This document shows, one piece after another, positions 35,126 to 43,028 of a stretch of 54,658 nt of DNA. The DNA comes from Streptacidiphilus neutrinimicus (GTDB taxonomy: Bacteria > Actinomycetota > Actinomycetes > Streptomycetales > Streptomycetaceae): NCBI RefSeq assembly GCF_000787815.1, contig NZ_BBPO01000001.1:115826-170483 (forward strand), in the 5' to 3' direction. Numbering within the stretch: position 1 is the first letter of the stretch; the number at the start of each line of letters is the position of its first letter. The position numbers and the translations under genes were made by a program. The notes beneath the pieces were generated by a model. The model was given only the letters and a program-made list of their open reading frames with translations. It searched no databases and was not told the origin of the DNA.

Positions 35126-35764
35126 TCAGTCCGGGGCGGTGAGATAGCCGCGCAGGAGCTTCTTGCACTCGGCGATGAGCACGGGATCGCCCTCGGTGTC
35201 CTGGCGGAAGGCGAGGCGCAGGACCGCGTCCGCGCATTCCAGCGCGACCTGCAGGGAGATGCGCGCCGCCGCGCGGTCCTCGCCGCCGATGAGGTCGCCG
35301 AGCAGGGCCCAGAGCCGGTCCGCGACCGCGGCGTTGTTCTCCAGGACCGAGTCCAGCAGGTGCACGCTCTGCGCGTCCTCGCGCCCGACCGCGCCGAAGT
35401 CGACGACGCCGAAGCCGGGGACGGCGCGGTGCATGGCGACATACTCCTCGACCGCCAGGTCGACCATGGTGGCGATGTCGGACGGCCGCTCGGCCTCCAT
35501 CCGCCGGGTCAGCCGGTCCATGAAGTGCTCGAGGTTGCGCTCCGCGAGCGCGCCCAGCAGTCCGTCGACACCCGGGAAGAACTGGTAGAGGGTGCCGATC
35601 GGGACCTCCGCGCGACGGGCGACCTCCTTGGTGGTCAGCGCGGTGTATCCGACCTCGTCGAGCAGGCGCGCGGTGGCGTCGAGGATGCGGTCGAAGCGCT
35701 CCTGACTGCGCCGCTGCACGGGCCGGCGACGGACGCTGCCTTCGGATGGCGCGGGAACGTGCAT
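35126..35764 (-). CDS. TetR-family transcriptional regulator
   Basis: Repressor-type protein of 212 residues. N-terminal helix-turn-helix: RFDRILDATARLLDEVGYTALTTKEVARRAEVPIGTLYQFFP (about 21-62), the standard TetR motif. The C-terminal helical ligand domain has an acidic LAVEEYVAMHR region. The ATG at 35764 is favoured because the 59 residues upstream are Arg/Pro-rich and span a candidate operator dyad. It is convergent with the LLM oxidoreductase gene, three bases apart, an unusual layout for a TetR and its target. The effector is unknown. Confidence 0.9.
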   Translation of the reverse strand: MHVPAPSEGSVRRRPVQRRSQERFDRILDATARLLDEVGYTALTTKEVARRAEVPIGTLYQFFPGVDGLLGALAERNLEHFMDRLTRRMEAERPSDIATMVDLAVEEYVAMHRAVPGFGVVDFGAVGREDAQSVHLLDSVLENNAAVADRLWALLGDLIGGEDRAAARISLQVALECADAVLRLAFRQDTEGDPVLIAECKKLLRGYLTAPD

Positions 35765-35799
35765 GGCCTCACTCTGCCTGATCGGATACGGCCTTGGCG

Positions 35800-35815
35800 A
35801 GTCACTAACGTGAGT
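35800..35815 (-). promoter_or_regulatory. Imperfect dyad upstream of tetR
   Basis: TCAC (35802-35805) and GTGA (35810-35813) form a dyad around TAAC, with outer A and T also symmetrical. It is 36 bases before the tetR start and could be its autoregulatory site. It is not the same sequence as the inverted repeat before the LLM gene. Confidence 0.3.
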
Positions 35816-35934
35816 TCTCCTCGCGTTGCTGGGGGTCTGCCCGAAGGCAGCCCTTGCCTTCGCCCCTCCCCGCGCCGCGCGGGGCAGTACCGGCGCGCTA
35901 CGGCAACGTTTAGGGCACCTCTTTCCGTTCAGCC

Positions 35935-35988
35935 TTGACACGACTTCATCCCATTGGCTCTGCTTGAAGTTCAGAAGTTGTATTCAAG
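35935..35988 (+). promoter_or_regulatory. Upstream region of the ROK gene: TTGACA and CTTGAA/TTCAAG inverted repeat
   Basis: TTGACA at 35935-35940 is a perfect -35 word, but no clear -10 follows at 16-18 bases. CTTGAA (35963-35968) and TTCAAG (35983-35988) are inverted copies with a 14-base spacer, in a locally AT-rich stretch. They may be a binding site for the ROK protein itself or another regulator. Small GC hairpins lie further upstream at 35839-35885. Confidence 0.4.
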
Positions 35989-36047
35989 GCCGAAAGCAGG
36001 CCGCGAAGAGGTCTCCGCCGCAAGGGCGCGGGGAGGATGGATCGATC

Positions 36048-37226
36048 ATGTCCGTGGAAACGCCGGGTTCACAGTCGTCGCTGCACCGGGCCAACCTGGA
36101 GCGTGTGCTCCGGGCCGTCCGGATGGCCGGATCGCTGACCCAGGCCGAGATCGCGCGGAGCACGGGGCTCTCCGCGGCGACGGTCTCCAACATCGTCCGC
36201 GAGCTCAGCGAGGTCGGGACGGTGGTGGTCACGCCCACCTCCTCCGGCGGGCGCCGGGCCCGCAGCGTCTCGCTCAGCGCGGACGCGGGCATCGTCGTCG
36301 GCGTCGACTTCGGCCACTCCCACCTGCGGGTGGCCATCGGCAACCTGGCGCACCGGGTGCTGGCCGAGGAGAGCGAGCCGATCGACACCGACGCCTCCGC
36401 CGACCAGGGCTTCGGCCGGGCCGAGCAACTGGTGGCCCGACTGCTGGAGCAGACCGGCTTCCCCGTCGAGAAGGTCATCGGCGTCGGGCTCGGCGTCCCC
36501 GGCCCGATCGACGTGGAGACCGGCGCGCTCGGCTCGACCGCGATCCTGCCGGGCTGGACCGGCATCAATCCGGCCCAGGAGCTCTCCCGCCGCCTCGGCA
36601 TGGCGGTCCTCGTCGACAACGACGCGAACCTCGGCGCGCTGGGCGAGCTGGTGTGGGGCGCCGGCCGCGGGCTCTCCGACCTCGCCTACATCAAGGTGTC
36701 CAGTGGCGTCGGCGCCGGCCTGGTCATCGCCGGGCAGATCTACCGGGGCCCCGGCGGCACGGCCGGCGAGATCGGGCACATCACGCTGGACGAGGCGGGC
36801 CCGGTCTGCCGCTGCGGCAACCGCGGCTGCCTGGAGACCTTCGTCAGCGCCCGGCACATCCTGGCCCTGCTGCAGCAGAGCCACGGCGCGGACCTGAGCA
36901 TGCCGAAGGTGGTGCAGCTCGCGCAGCGCGGCGACCTCGGCTGCCGTCGCGTGATCGCGGACGCCGGCCGCCAGATCGGCACGGGTGTCGCCAACCTCTG
37001 CAACCTGCTGAACCCGCGCCGGGTCATCCTCGGCGGCGATCTGGCCGAGGCGGGGGACCTGGTGCTGGACCCGATAAGGGAGTCGGTGGCCCGCTACGCC
37101 ATCCCGAGCGCCGCGCGACAACTGTCGGTCGTGCCCGGAACGCTGGGCGGAAGGGCCGAGGTTCTTGGAGCCTTGGCGTTGGTGATGTCCGAAATGAGCG
37201 ATTCCAGCGCATTGTCCACGGGGTGA
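36048..37226 (+). CDS. rok7B7: ROK-family transcriptional regulator (Rok7B7-like)
   Basis: Regulator of 392 residues. N-terminal winged helix-turn-helix: RAVRMAGSLTQAEIARSTGLSAATVSNIVRELSEVG (about 24-58). ROK sugar-kinase fold follows, with VGVDFGHSHLRVAIGNL, the zinc-type motif CRCGNRGCLE and a conserved Asp in DNDANLGALGE. Its position just upstream of a xylose-type ABC importer matches rok7B7-xylFGH of Streptomyces coelicolor, where the protein represses xylose transport and affects development and antibiotic production. ATG at 36048 has GGGAGG about 11 bases upstream. The symbol is given by context and is not proven. Confidence 0.88.
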   Translation: MSVETPGSQSSLHRANLERVLRAVRMAGSLTQAEIARSTGLSAATVSNIVRELSEVGTVVVTPTSSGGRRARSVSLSADAGIVVGVDFGHSHLRVAIGNLAHRVLAEESEPIDTDASADQGFGRAEQLVARLLEQTGFPVEKVIGVGLGVPGPIDVETGALGSTAILPGWTGINPAQELSRRLGMAVLVDNDANLGALGELVWGAGRGLSDLAYIKVSSGVGAGLVIAGQIYRGPGGTAGEIGHITLDEAGPVCRCGNRGCLETFVSARHILALLQQSHGADLSMPKVVQLAQRGDLGCRRVIADAGRQIGTGVANLCNLLNPRRVILGGDLAEAGDLVLDPIRESVARYAIPSAARQLSVVPGTLGGRAEVLGALALVMSEMSDSSALSTG

Positions 37227-37336
37227 TGTCCGCATTCCGGGGGCTTGGTTGCCGCCATGCCTTCAGGAAGATAACGAATGGATTCGGATCGCCTGTTCAT
37301 CGACTTTAATTATTGACGTCAGCCCGGAGTGCGGGG

Positions 37337-37364
37337 TTGACTCCTCACACCTCGGTCGCAGTGT
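37337..37364 (+). promoter_or_regulatory. Putative xylF promoter
   Basis: TTGACT (37337-37342) and CAGTGT (37359-37364) are 16 bases apart, giving a leader of about 25 bases before the xylF ATG. An AT-rich stretch, TTTAATTATTGACGTCA, lies just upstream (about 37304-37320) and stands out in this GC-rich sequence; it could be a regulator-binding site. Confidence 0.4.
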
Positions 37365-37394
37365 GGCGACCGCGTCAGGGAGGCACCCCAAACG

Positions 37395-38501
37395 ATGAAC
37401 AGCACTCTGCGCCGCACGGTCGTGGTAACCACCGCCGTTTCCATCGCGCTCGGCCTGGCCGCTTGTGGCAAGGCGGGCAGCAGCACCGCCAGCTCTTCTT
37501 CTTCCTCCAGCTCGGCCGCGGGCGGCTCGCAGACCATCGGTCTGCTGCTCCCCGAGAACACCACCACCCGGTACGAGCAGTTCGACAAGCCGCTGTTCGA
37601 GGCCAAGGTCAAGGCCCTGGCCCCGAACGTCACCGTCCAGTACGCCAACGCCGGTGGCAGCGCCCAGACCCAGGCGCAGCAGGTCCAGACGATGATCAAC
37701 CAGGGCGTCAAGGTCCTCGTGATCGACGCCCAGGACTCGGCCCAGATCAAGGCCTCCGTCCAGGCCGCCCACGACAAGGGCATCAAGGTCGTCGCCTACG
37801 ACCGCCTGGCCCAGGGCCCGGTCGACGCCTACGTCTCGTTCGACAACGAGAAGGTCGGCGAGCTGCAGGGCCAGGGCCTGCTGACGGCCATGGGCTCGGC
37901 AGCCACCGCGTCCGCCAAGGTCGTGGAGATCGACGGCGACTCGGCCGACCCGAACGCCGCCGACTTCAAGAAGGGCTTCCAGACCGCGGTCCAGGGCAAG
38001 GTGAACATCGCCTACGACGCCTCTGGTCTGTGGAAGCCCGACGTCGCCGCGCAGAAGGCCACCGCCGCCTTCAACCAGCTCGGTGCGAAGAACGTCGCGG
38101 GCGTCTACTCCGCCAACGACGGCATGGCCGCCGGTATCGTCACCTCGATGAAGAACGCCGGCGTCAACGCGCCGATCGGTGGCCAGGACGCCCAGCTCGA
38201 CGCGGTCCAGCGCATCGTGGCCGGCACCCAGGCGTACACGGTCTACAAGGCGTACAAGCCGGAGGCCGAGGCGGCCGCCACGCTCGCCGTCGACCTGCTG
38301 AACGGCCAGTCCATCAGCTCGGTCGCCACCGCCACCAAGACCAGCCTCTCCGGCAACACGGTCCCGTCCGACCTGCTCACCCCGGTCCTGCTGACCAAGG
38401 CGAACATCAAGGACACCGTCGTCGCCGACGGCCTCTACACCGTCTCGCAGATCTGCACCTCGGACTTCGCCACCGCGTGCAAGGCCGCGGGCCTGCAGTA
38501 G
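37395..38501 (+). CDS. xylF: Xylose-type ABC transporter substrate-binding lipoprotein
   Basis: Exported sugar-binding lipoprotein of 368 residues. Signal peptide with lipobox LAAC, lipidated Cys24, followed by a Ser-rich linker (a run of eight Ser). The periplasmic-binding fold of the ribose/xylose class shows IGLLLPENTTTRYEQFDKPLFE, a DAQD segment, YDRLAQG, GVYSANDGMAAGI and GGQDAQLDAVQRI. The YDR and NDG-GGQDA motifs fit xylose binders. GGGAGG is 13 bases before the ATG. First gene of xylFGH; a strong hairpin separates it from xylG, which may favour excess of the binding protein. Confidence 0.92.
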   Translation: MNSTLRRTVVVTTAVSIALGLAACGKAGSSTASSSSSSSSAAGGSQTIGLLLPENTTTRYEQFDKPLFEAKVKALAPNVTVQYANAGGSAQTQAQQVQTMINQGVKVLVIDAQDSAQIKASVQAAHDKGIKVVAYDRLAQGPVDAYVSFDNEKVGELQGQGLLTAMGSAATASAKVVEIDGDSADPNAADFKKGFQTAVQGKVNIAYDASGLWKPDVAAQKATAAFNQLGAKNVAGVYSANDGMAAGIVTSMKNAGVNAPIGGQDAQLDAVQRIVAGTQAYTVYKAYKPEAEAAATLAVDLLNGQSISSVATATKTSLSGNTVPSDLLTPVLLTKANIKDTVVADGLYTVSQICTSDFATACKAAGLQ

Positions 38502-38532
38502 TCCGGACGTAGTCCCGACGGTAGGTCAGATA

Positions 38533-38567
38533 TCCGCCCGCACACGGGATTCCCGTGTGCGGGCGGA
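38533..38567 (+). terminator. Very stable intercistronic hairpin between xylF and xylG
   Basis: Bases 38533-38549 and 38551-38567 are perfect inverted copies of 17 bases (TCCGCCCGCACACGGGA and its complement) around a single T. It starts 32 bases after the xylF stop, and the xylG ribosome site is 80 bases further on. It probably terminates part of the transcripts or protects the xylF 3' end, giving more xylF than xylGH message. Confidence 0.65.
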
Positions 38568-38669
38568 CGCGGGACATTCCATTCAAGGCTTTACGCACGA
38601 CCTCGCAGGCGCCAGGGCTGGCGCGGCATCCCGTCCGAGGCACCGGACGGGGAGAAGGAGTTGGTTCAC

Positions 38670-39449
38670 GTGACAAGCGCGCCCGTACTGGCGTTGCGCG
38701 GAGTCTCCAAGCGGTTCGGCGCCGTCCAGGCGCTGACCGACGTCGAGCTGGAGGTCCACGCCGGAGAGGTGGTGGCCCTGGTCGGTGACAACGGCGCCGG
38801 TAAGTCCACCCTGGTCAAGACCATCGCTGGGGTCCACCCCATCGATGACGGCCAGATCGAGTGGGAGGGACGCCCGGTCCACATCAACCGGCCGCAGGAC
38901 GCCCAGCACCTCGGCGTCGCGACCGTCTATCAGGACCTCGCCCTCTGCGACAACCTGGACGTCGTCAACAACCTGTTCCTCGGGCGCGAGTTGAAGCGCC
39001 GCGGCACCCTCGACGAGGTCGCCATGGAGCAGAAGGCGCGGGAGCTGCTGGACACCCTGTCCATCCGCATCCCCTCCGTCCGCATCCCGATCGCGTCCCT
39101 GTCGGGTGGACAGCGACAGGTCGTCGCGATCGCCCGCTCGCTGATCGGCGAGCCGAAGATCGTCATCCTGGACGAGCCGACCGCCGCCCTCGGCGTCGAG
39201 CAGACCGCGCAGGTCCTGGACCTGGTCGAGCGGCTGCGCGAGCGCGGCCTCGGCGTCATCCTGATCAGCCACAACATGGCCGACGTCCGCGCCGTCGCGG
39301 ACACCGTCGCGGTCCTGCGCCTCGGGAAGAACAACGGCACCTTCCCGGTGCAGCAGACCACGCAGGAGACCATCATCGCCGCCATCACCGGCGCCACCGA
39401 GAACGCGGTGACCCGGCGCGCGGCGCGCACGGCGGAGGCCGCGAAGTGA
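38670..39449 (+). CDS. xylG: Xylose-type ABC transporter ATP-binding protein
   Basis: ATPase of 259 residues with one ABC cassette: Walker A GDNGAGKST (39-47), Q-loop VYQDLALCDN, signature LSGGQRQ, Walker B IVILDEPTAALG and switch ISHN. Enteric XylG has two fused cassettes; this single-cassette type would work as a homodimer, as in FrcA-like systems. GTG at 38670 was chosen because AAGGAG ends nine bases upstream; the TTG at 38661 touches the ribosome site. It overlaps xylH by four bases (GTGA). Confidence 0.9.
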   Translation: MTSAPVLALRGVSKRFGAVQALTDVELEVHAGEVVALVGDNGAGKSTLVKTIAGVHPIDDGQIEWEGRPVHINRPQDAQHLGVATVYQDLALCDNLDVVNNLFLGRELKRRGTLDEVAMEQKARELLDTLSIRIPSVRIPIASLSGGQRQVVAIARSLIGEPKIVILDEPTAALGVEQTAQVLDLVERLRERGLGVILISHNMADVRAVADTVAVLRLGKNNGTFPVQQTTQETIIAAITGATENAVTRRAARTAEAAK

Positions 39450-40714
39450 GCAACGACACCAAGACCACCCCGAACACGATGCCGGGCCCCGCCGTCGACC
39501 CGCGGCTGCTCCAGCGCGAGTCGGGCCTCTCGGGCTACCTCACCGAGTTCGTCCGCAAGGTCCGCGGCGGCGACCTCGGCTCGCTGCCGGTCATCATCGG
39601 CCTGATCGTCATCTGGCTGGTCTTCAGCCTCAACGACGACAAGTACTTCGCCGCCTCGACGGCCGAGTTCATCGCCTACTACATGGTGGGCATCGGTCTG
39701 CTCGCCGTCGGCCTGGTCTTCGTGCTGCTGCTCGGCGAGATCGACCTCTCGGTCGGCGCCGTCAGCGGTCTGGCCGCCGCCGTCTACGCGGTGCTGTCCG
39801 TCAACGACCACGTCGACCCGTGGCTCGCGGTGCTGCTCACGCTGCTCACCGGCACCGCGATCGGCGCGCTGCACGGCTTCGTCTTCGCCAAGATCGGCGT
39901 GCCGGCCTTCATCGTCACCCTGGCCGGCTTCCTGGCCTGGCAGGGCGTGATGCTGTGGCTGCTGGGCAACTCCGGCACCATCAACCTGGACGACAAGGGC
40001 CTGAACCACTTCCTGTCCGGGAACTCGTACTTCCTCGGCGGCGACATCTCCGGCGCCTACATCCTGGCCGTGCTCGCCGTGGCGTCGCTGCTCTTCGGCG
40101 GCTTCAGCGAGCAGCGCCGCCGCCGCTCCGCCGGCGTCCCGTTCAAGCCGACCAGCGAGCTCGTGCTGCGCGCGGCGCTGCTGGCGATCGGCGCCTTCGG
40201 TGCGGCCTACGTGCTCAACCAGGCCAGCGGCGTGCCGAACGCGCTGGTGCTCTTCCTGGCGCTGCTGATCATCTGCGACTTCGTGCTGCGCCGCACGAGC
40301 TACGGCCGCAAGATCTTCGCCGTCGGCGGCAACATCGAGGCGAGCCGCCGCGCCGGTATCTCCGTCCCGGCCATCCGGATCTCCGTCTATGCGATCTCCG
40401 GCACCTTCGCCGCGCTCGGCGGTCTGGCCATCGCGGCCACCACCAACGCGGCCGGCCAGGCCGGTGGCGACCCGAACAACCTGATGATGGCCATCGCCGC
40501 GGCCGTCATCGGCGGCACCTCGCTCTTCGGCGGGCGCGGCCGGGTCTGGTCCGCCCTGCTCGGCATGCTGGTGATCGAGTCGATCAACGCCGGCCTCTAC
40601 ATGCTCGGCCTGACCCTGGACATCCAGTACATGATCACCGGTGGCGTGCTCCTCGCCGCCGTGGTCGTGGACTCGCTGTCCCGGCGCACCCAGAAGTCCT
40701 CGGGACGCGCCTGA
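39446..40714 (+). CDS. xylH: Xylose-type ABC transporter permease
   Basis: Inner-membrane permease of 422 residues of the BPD_transp_2 family with about 10-12 membrane segments. Characteristic sequences are VFVLLLGEIDLSVGAVSGLAAAVYA, GVPAFIVTLAGFLAWQG and GGNIEASRRAGI (the EAA-like loop that contacts the ATPase), followed by VIGGTSLFGGRG. An insert of about 50 residues with SEQRRRRSAGVPFK is on the cytoplasmic side. The GTG start overlaps the xylG stop, so they are coupled. Two hairpins follow, ending the operon. Confidence 0.9.
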   Translation: MSNDTKTTPNTMPGPAVDPRLLQRESGLSGYLTEFVRKVRGGDLGSLPVIIGLIVIWLVFSLNDDKYFAASTAEFIAYYMVGIGLLAVGLVFVLLLGEIDLSVGAVSGLAAAVYAVLSVNDHVDPWLAVLLTLLTGTAIGALHGFVFAKIGVPAFIVTLAGFLAWQGVMLWLLGNSGTINLDDKGLNHFLSGNSYFLGGDISGAYILAVLAVASLLFGGFSEQRRRRSAGVPFKPTSELVLRAALLAIGAFGAAYVLNQASGVPNALVLFLALLIICDFVLRRTSYGRKIFAVGGNIEASRRAGISVPAIRISVYAISGTFAALGGLAIAATTNAAGQAGGDPNNLMMAIAAAVIGGTSLFGGRGRVWSALLGMLVIESINAGLYMLGLTLDIQYMITGGVLLAAVVVDSLSRRTQKSSGRA

Positions 40715-40722
40715 CGTCCTGC

Positions 40723-40757
40723 TCGGGGGACGGCCAGCACCGCCGGCCGTCCCCCGA
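40723..40757 (+). terminator. First terminator after xylFGH
   Basis: TCGGGGGACGGCC (40723-40735) pairs perfectly with GGCCGTCCCCCGA (40745-40757), loop of nine bases. It starts eight bases after the xylH stop. Confidence 0.7.
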
Positions 40758-40846
40758 AAGGACGCGCGAAACGCCGTCCGCCCTCCGCAACGTGTTCGGT
40801 TCTCTTGAGGGGGAGAGCCGGTCACGGGGCTGACGGAACGCAAAAT

Positions 40847-40885
40847 GACCGCCCGGCACCGATACCGCTCCGGTGCCGGGCGGTC
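40847..40885 (+). terminator. Second terminator between xylH and dxs
   Basis: GACCGCCCGGCACCG (40847-40861) pairs perfectly with CGGTGCCGGGCGGTC (40871-40885), 15 bp with a nine-base loop. Together with the hairpin 90 bases upstream it insulates dxs from the sugar operon. Its end is only 20 bases before the dxs -10. Confidence 0.65.
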
Positions 40886-40905
40886 GCGCGCGTGCAGAGG
40901 ACAAC

Positions 40906-40911
40906 TAGACT
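40906..40911 (+). promoter_or_regulatory. -10 element (TAGACT) of dxs
   Basis: TAGACT is a typical streptomycete -10. It would give a leader of about 82 bases before the dxs GTG. No convincing -35 is seen 16-18 bases upstream, where the terminator stem ends. Confidence 0.5.
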
Positions 40912-40999
40912 GAGCGGACTTGGGCGTCCACGGCCGCCCGGGTGGGAGAGGGCACCGGGCGAAGACGCCCGGCGCCGGACAGAGATAGAGGAGGAACGG

Positions 41000-42901
41000 G
41001 TGGCCCTGCTGACCCGCATTCGGGGACCGCGCGATCTGGACCGTCTCAGCCCGGGACAGCTGGCCGTGCTGGCCGAGGAGATCCGTGGCTTCCTGGTCGA
41101 GGAGGTCTCGAAGACGGGTGGCCACCTCGGCCCCAACCTCGGTGTCGTCGAGCTGACCATCGCCCTGCACCGGGTCTTCGAGTCGCCGAAGGACCGGATC
41201 CTCTTCGACACCGGGCACCAGTCCTACGTCCACAAGATCCTCACCGGCCGTCAGGACTTCAGTCGCCTGCGCAGCAAGGGCGGCCTCTCCGGCTACCCGT
41301 CGCGCGGCGAGTCCGAGCACGACGTCATCGAGAACTCGCACGCCTCGACCGTCCTCGGCTACGCCGACGGCCTGGCCAAGGCCAACCAGCAGCTCGGCCA
41401 CGCCGACCGCCACGTCGCCGCCGTCATCGGCGACGGCGCGCTGACCGGCGGCATGGCCTGGGAGGCGCTGAACAACATCGCCGAGAGCGACCGCCCGGTG
41501 ATCATCGTCGTCAACGACAACGAGCGCTCCTACTCGCCGACCATCGGCGGCCTGGCCAACCACCTCGCCACGCTGCGCACCACCCAGGGCTACGAGCGCT
41601 TCCTGTCCTGGGGCAAGGACGCGCTGCAGCGCACGCCCGTGGTCGGCCAGTCGCTGTTCGAGACCCTGCACGGCGCCAAGAAGGGCCTGAAGGACTTCAT
41701 CGCGCCGCAGGGCATGTTCGAGGACCTCGGCCTGAAGTACGTCGGCCCGATCGACGGTCACGACGTCTCGGCGCTGGAGTCGGCGCTCAAGCGCGCCAAG
41801 GGCTTCGGCGGCCCGGTCATCGTGCACTGCCTGACCCAGAAGGGTCGCGGCTACCGCGCCGCCGAGCAGAACGAGGAGGACCGCTTCCACGCGGTCCCCG
41901 TCATCCACCCCGACACCGGCCTCCCGGTGAAGACGGCGGGTCAGGACTGGACCTCCGTCTTCGGCGAGGAGATGGTCGCCATCGGCCGCGAGCGCAAGGA
42001 CGTGGTCGGCATCACCGCCGCCATGCTCCACCCGGTCGGCCTGGCCCCCTTCGCCAAGGAGTTCCCGGACCGCATCTACGACGTCGGCATCGCCGAGCAG
42101 CACGCCGCGGTCTCGGCCGCCGGCCTCGCGACGGGCGGCCTGCACCCGGTCGTCGCCGTCTACGCGACGTTCCTGAACCGCGCCTTCGACCAGGTGCTGA
42201 TGGACGTCGCGCTGCACCGCTGCGGCGTGACGTTCGTGCTCGACCGAGCCGGTGTCACCGGCGCGGACGGCGCCTCGCACAACGGCATGTGGGACATGTC
42301 GATCCTTCAGGTCGTCCCCGGCCTGCGCCTGGCCGCTCCGCGCGACGCCGACCAGCTGCGCGCGCAGCTGCGCGAGGCCGTCGAGGTCGAGGACGCGCCG
42401 ACGGTCGTCCGCTACTCCAAGGGCAACGTCGGCCCCGCGGTCGCGGCCGTCGGCCGCGTCGGCGGCATGGACGTCCTGCTGGACGGCAGCGTCGACGGCG
42501 CGGACGCGGACGTGCTCATCGTCTCCGTCGGCGCGATGGCCCAGACCTGCCTCGACGCGGCGGACAAGCTCGCCGCCCAGGGCATCGCCGTGACGGTCGT
42601 CGACCCCCGCTGGGTCAAGCCCGTCGACCCGGAGCTCGCGCCCCTCGCGGCGCGGCACCGCGCGGTCGTCACCGTCGAGGACAACGGCCGCGTCGGCGGC
42701 GTCGGCGCGACGATCGCGCAGGCCCTGCGCGACGCGGGCGTCGACGTCCCGCTCCGGGATCTGGGGATCCCGCAGCAGTTCCTCGACCACGCCACCCGCG
42801 ACGAGATCCTCCAGGAGATCGGCCTCACCGCCGAGGGCGTGGCGGAGAAGGCCGCCGCCCTGGTCGCCAAGGTCTCCCTGGACCCTGCGACGGTGCTGTA
42901 G
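41000..42901 (+). CDS. dxs: 1-deoxy-D-xylulose-5-phosphate synthase
   Basis: Thiamin-diphosphate enzyme of 633 residues joining pyruvate and glyceraldehyde 3-phosphate in the first step of the MEP isoprenoid route. Motifs: [18 protein letters not shown] near the N-terminus, ThDP/metal motif [16 protein letters not shown] (GDG...NN), the activating Glu region [16 protein letters not shown] and [18 protein letters not shown] at 41000 has AGAGGAGGA just upstream. It starts a new transcript after two terminators. It is the general housekeeping type; no terpene-synthesis genes are nearby. Confidence 0.96.
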   Translation: MALLTRIRGPRDLDRLSPGQLAVLAEEIRGFLVEEVSKTGGHLGPNLGVVELTIALHRVFESPKDRILFDTGHQSYVHKILTGRQDFSRLRSKGGLSGYPSRGESEHDVIENSHASTVLGYADGLAKANQQLGHADRHVAAVIGDGALTGGMAWEALNNIAESDRPVIIVVNDNERSYSPTIGGLANHLATLRTTQGYERFLSWGKDALQRTPVVGQSLFETLHGAKKGLKDFIAPQGMFEDLGLKYVGPIDGHDVSALESALKRAKGFGGPVIVHCLTQKGRGYRAAEQNEEDRFHAVPVIHPDTGLPVKTAGQDWTSVFGEEMVAIGRERKDVVGITAAMLHPVGLAPFAKEFPDRIYDVGIAEQHAAVSAAGLATGGLHPVVAVYATFLNRAFDQVLMDVALHRCGVTFVLDRAGVTGADGASHNGMWDMSILQVVPGLRLAAPRDADQLRAQLREAVEVEDAPTVVRYSKGNVGPAVAAVGRVGGMDVLLDGSVDGADADVLIVSVGAMAQTCLDAADKLAAQGIAVTVVDPRWVKPVDPELAPLAARHRAVVTVEDNGRVGGVGATIAQALRDAGVDVPLRDLGIPQQFLDHATRDEILQEIGLTAEGVAEKAAALVAKVSLDPATVL

Positions 42902-43028
42902 TTGCAACCTCCCAAGGGGCGCGGGGAACTGCGCGAGCGACCACCCGGTGCGGATGGCCCTGCTCGTTCGGCGACTCACCACTTCGGTGGCCTGGCGCGC
43001 AGCGCCTCGCGCCCCTGGGTGCTGCAGC
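42902..43028 (+). repeat. Dispersed hairpin repeat, copy B
   Basis: Left arm from AAGGGGCGCGGGGAACTGCG (42914) and right arm CTCGCGCCCCTGGGTGCTGCAG (ending about 43028) enclose GGTGCGGATGGCCCTGCTCG, the centre shared by all copies. The right half has diverged (GCGCGCAGCGCCTCGCG). It begins directly after the dxs stop and reaches into the start of the next gene. Confidence 0.8.

Noticed and set aside
41000-42901. dxs as part of a terpene gene cluster
   Set aside because: No prenyltransferase, terpene cyclase or other MEP genes are nearby; it looks like the housekeeping copy.
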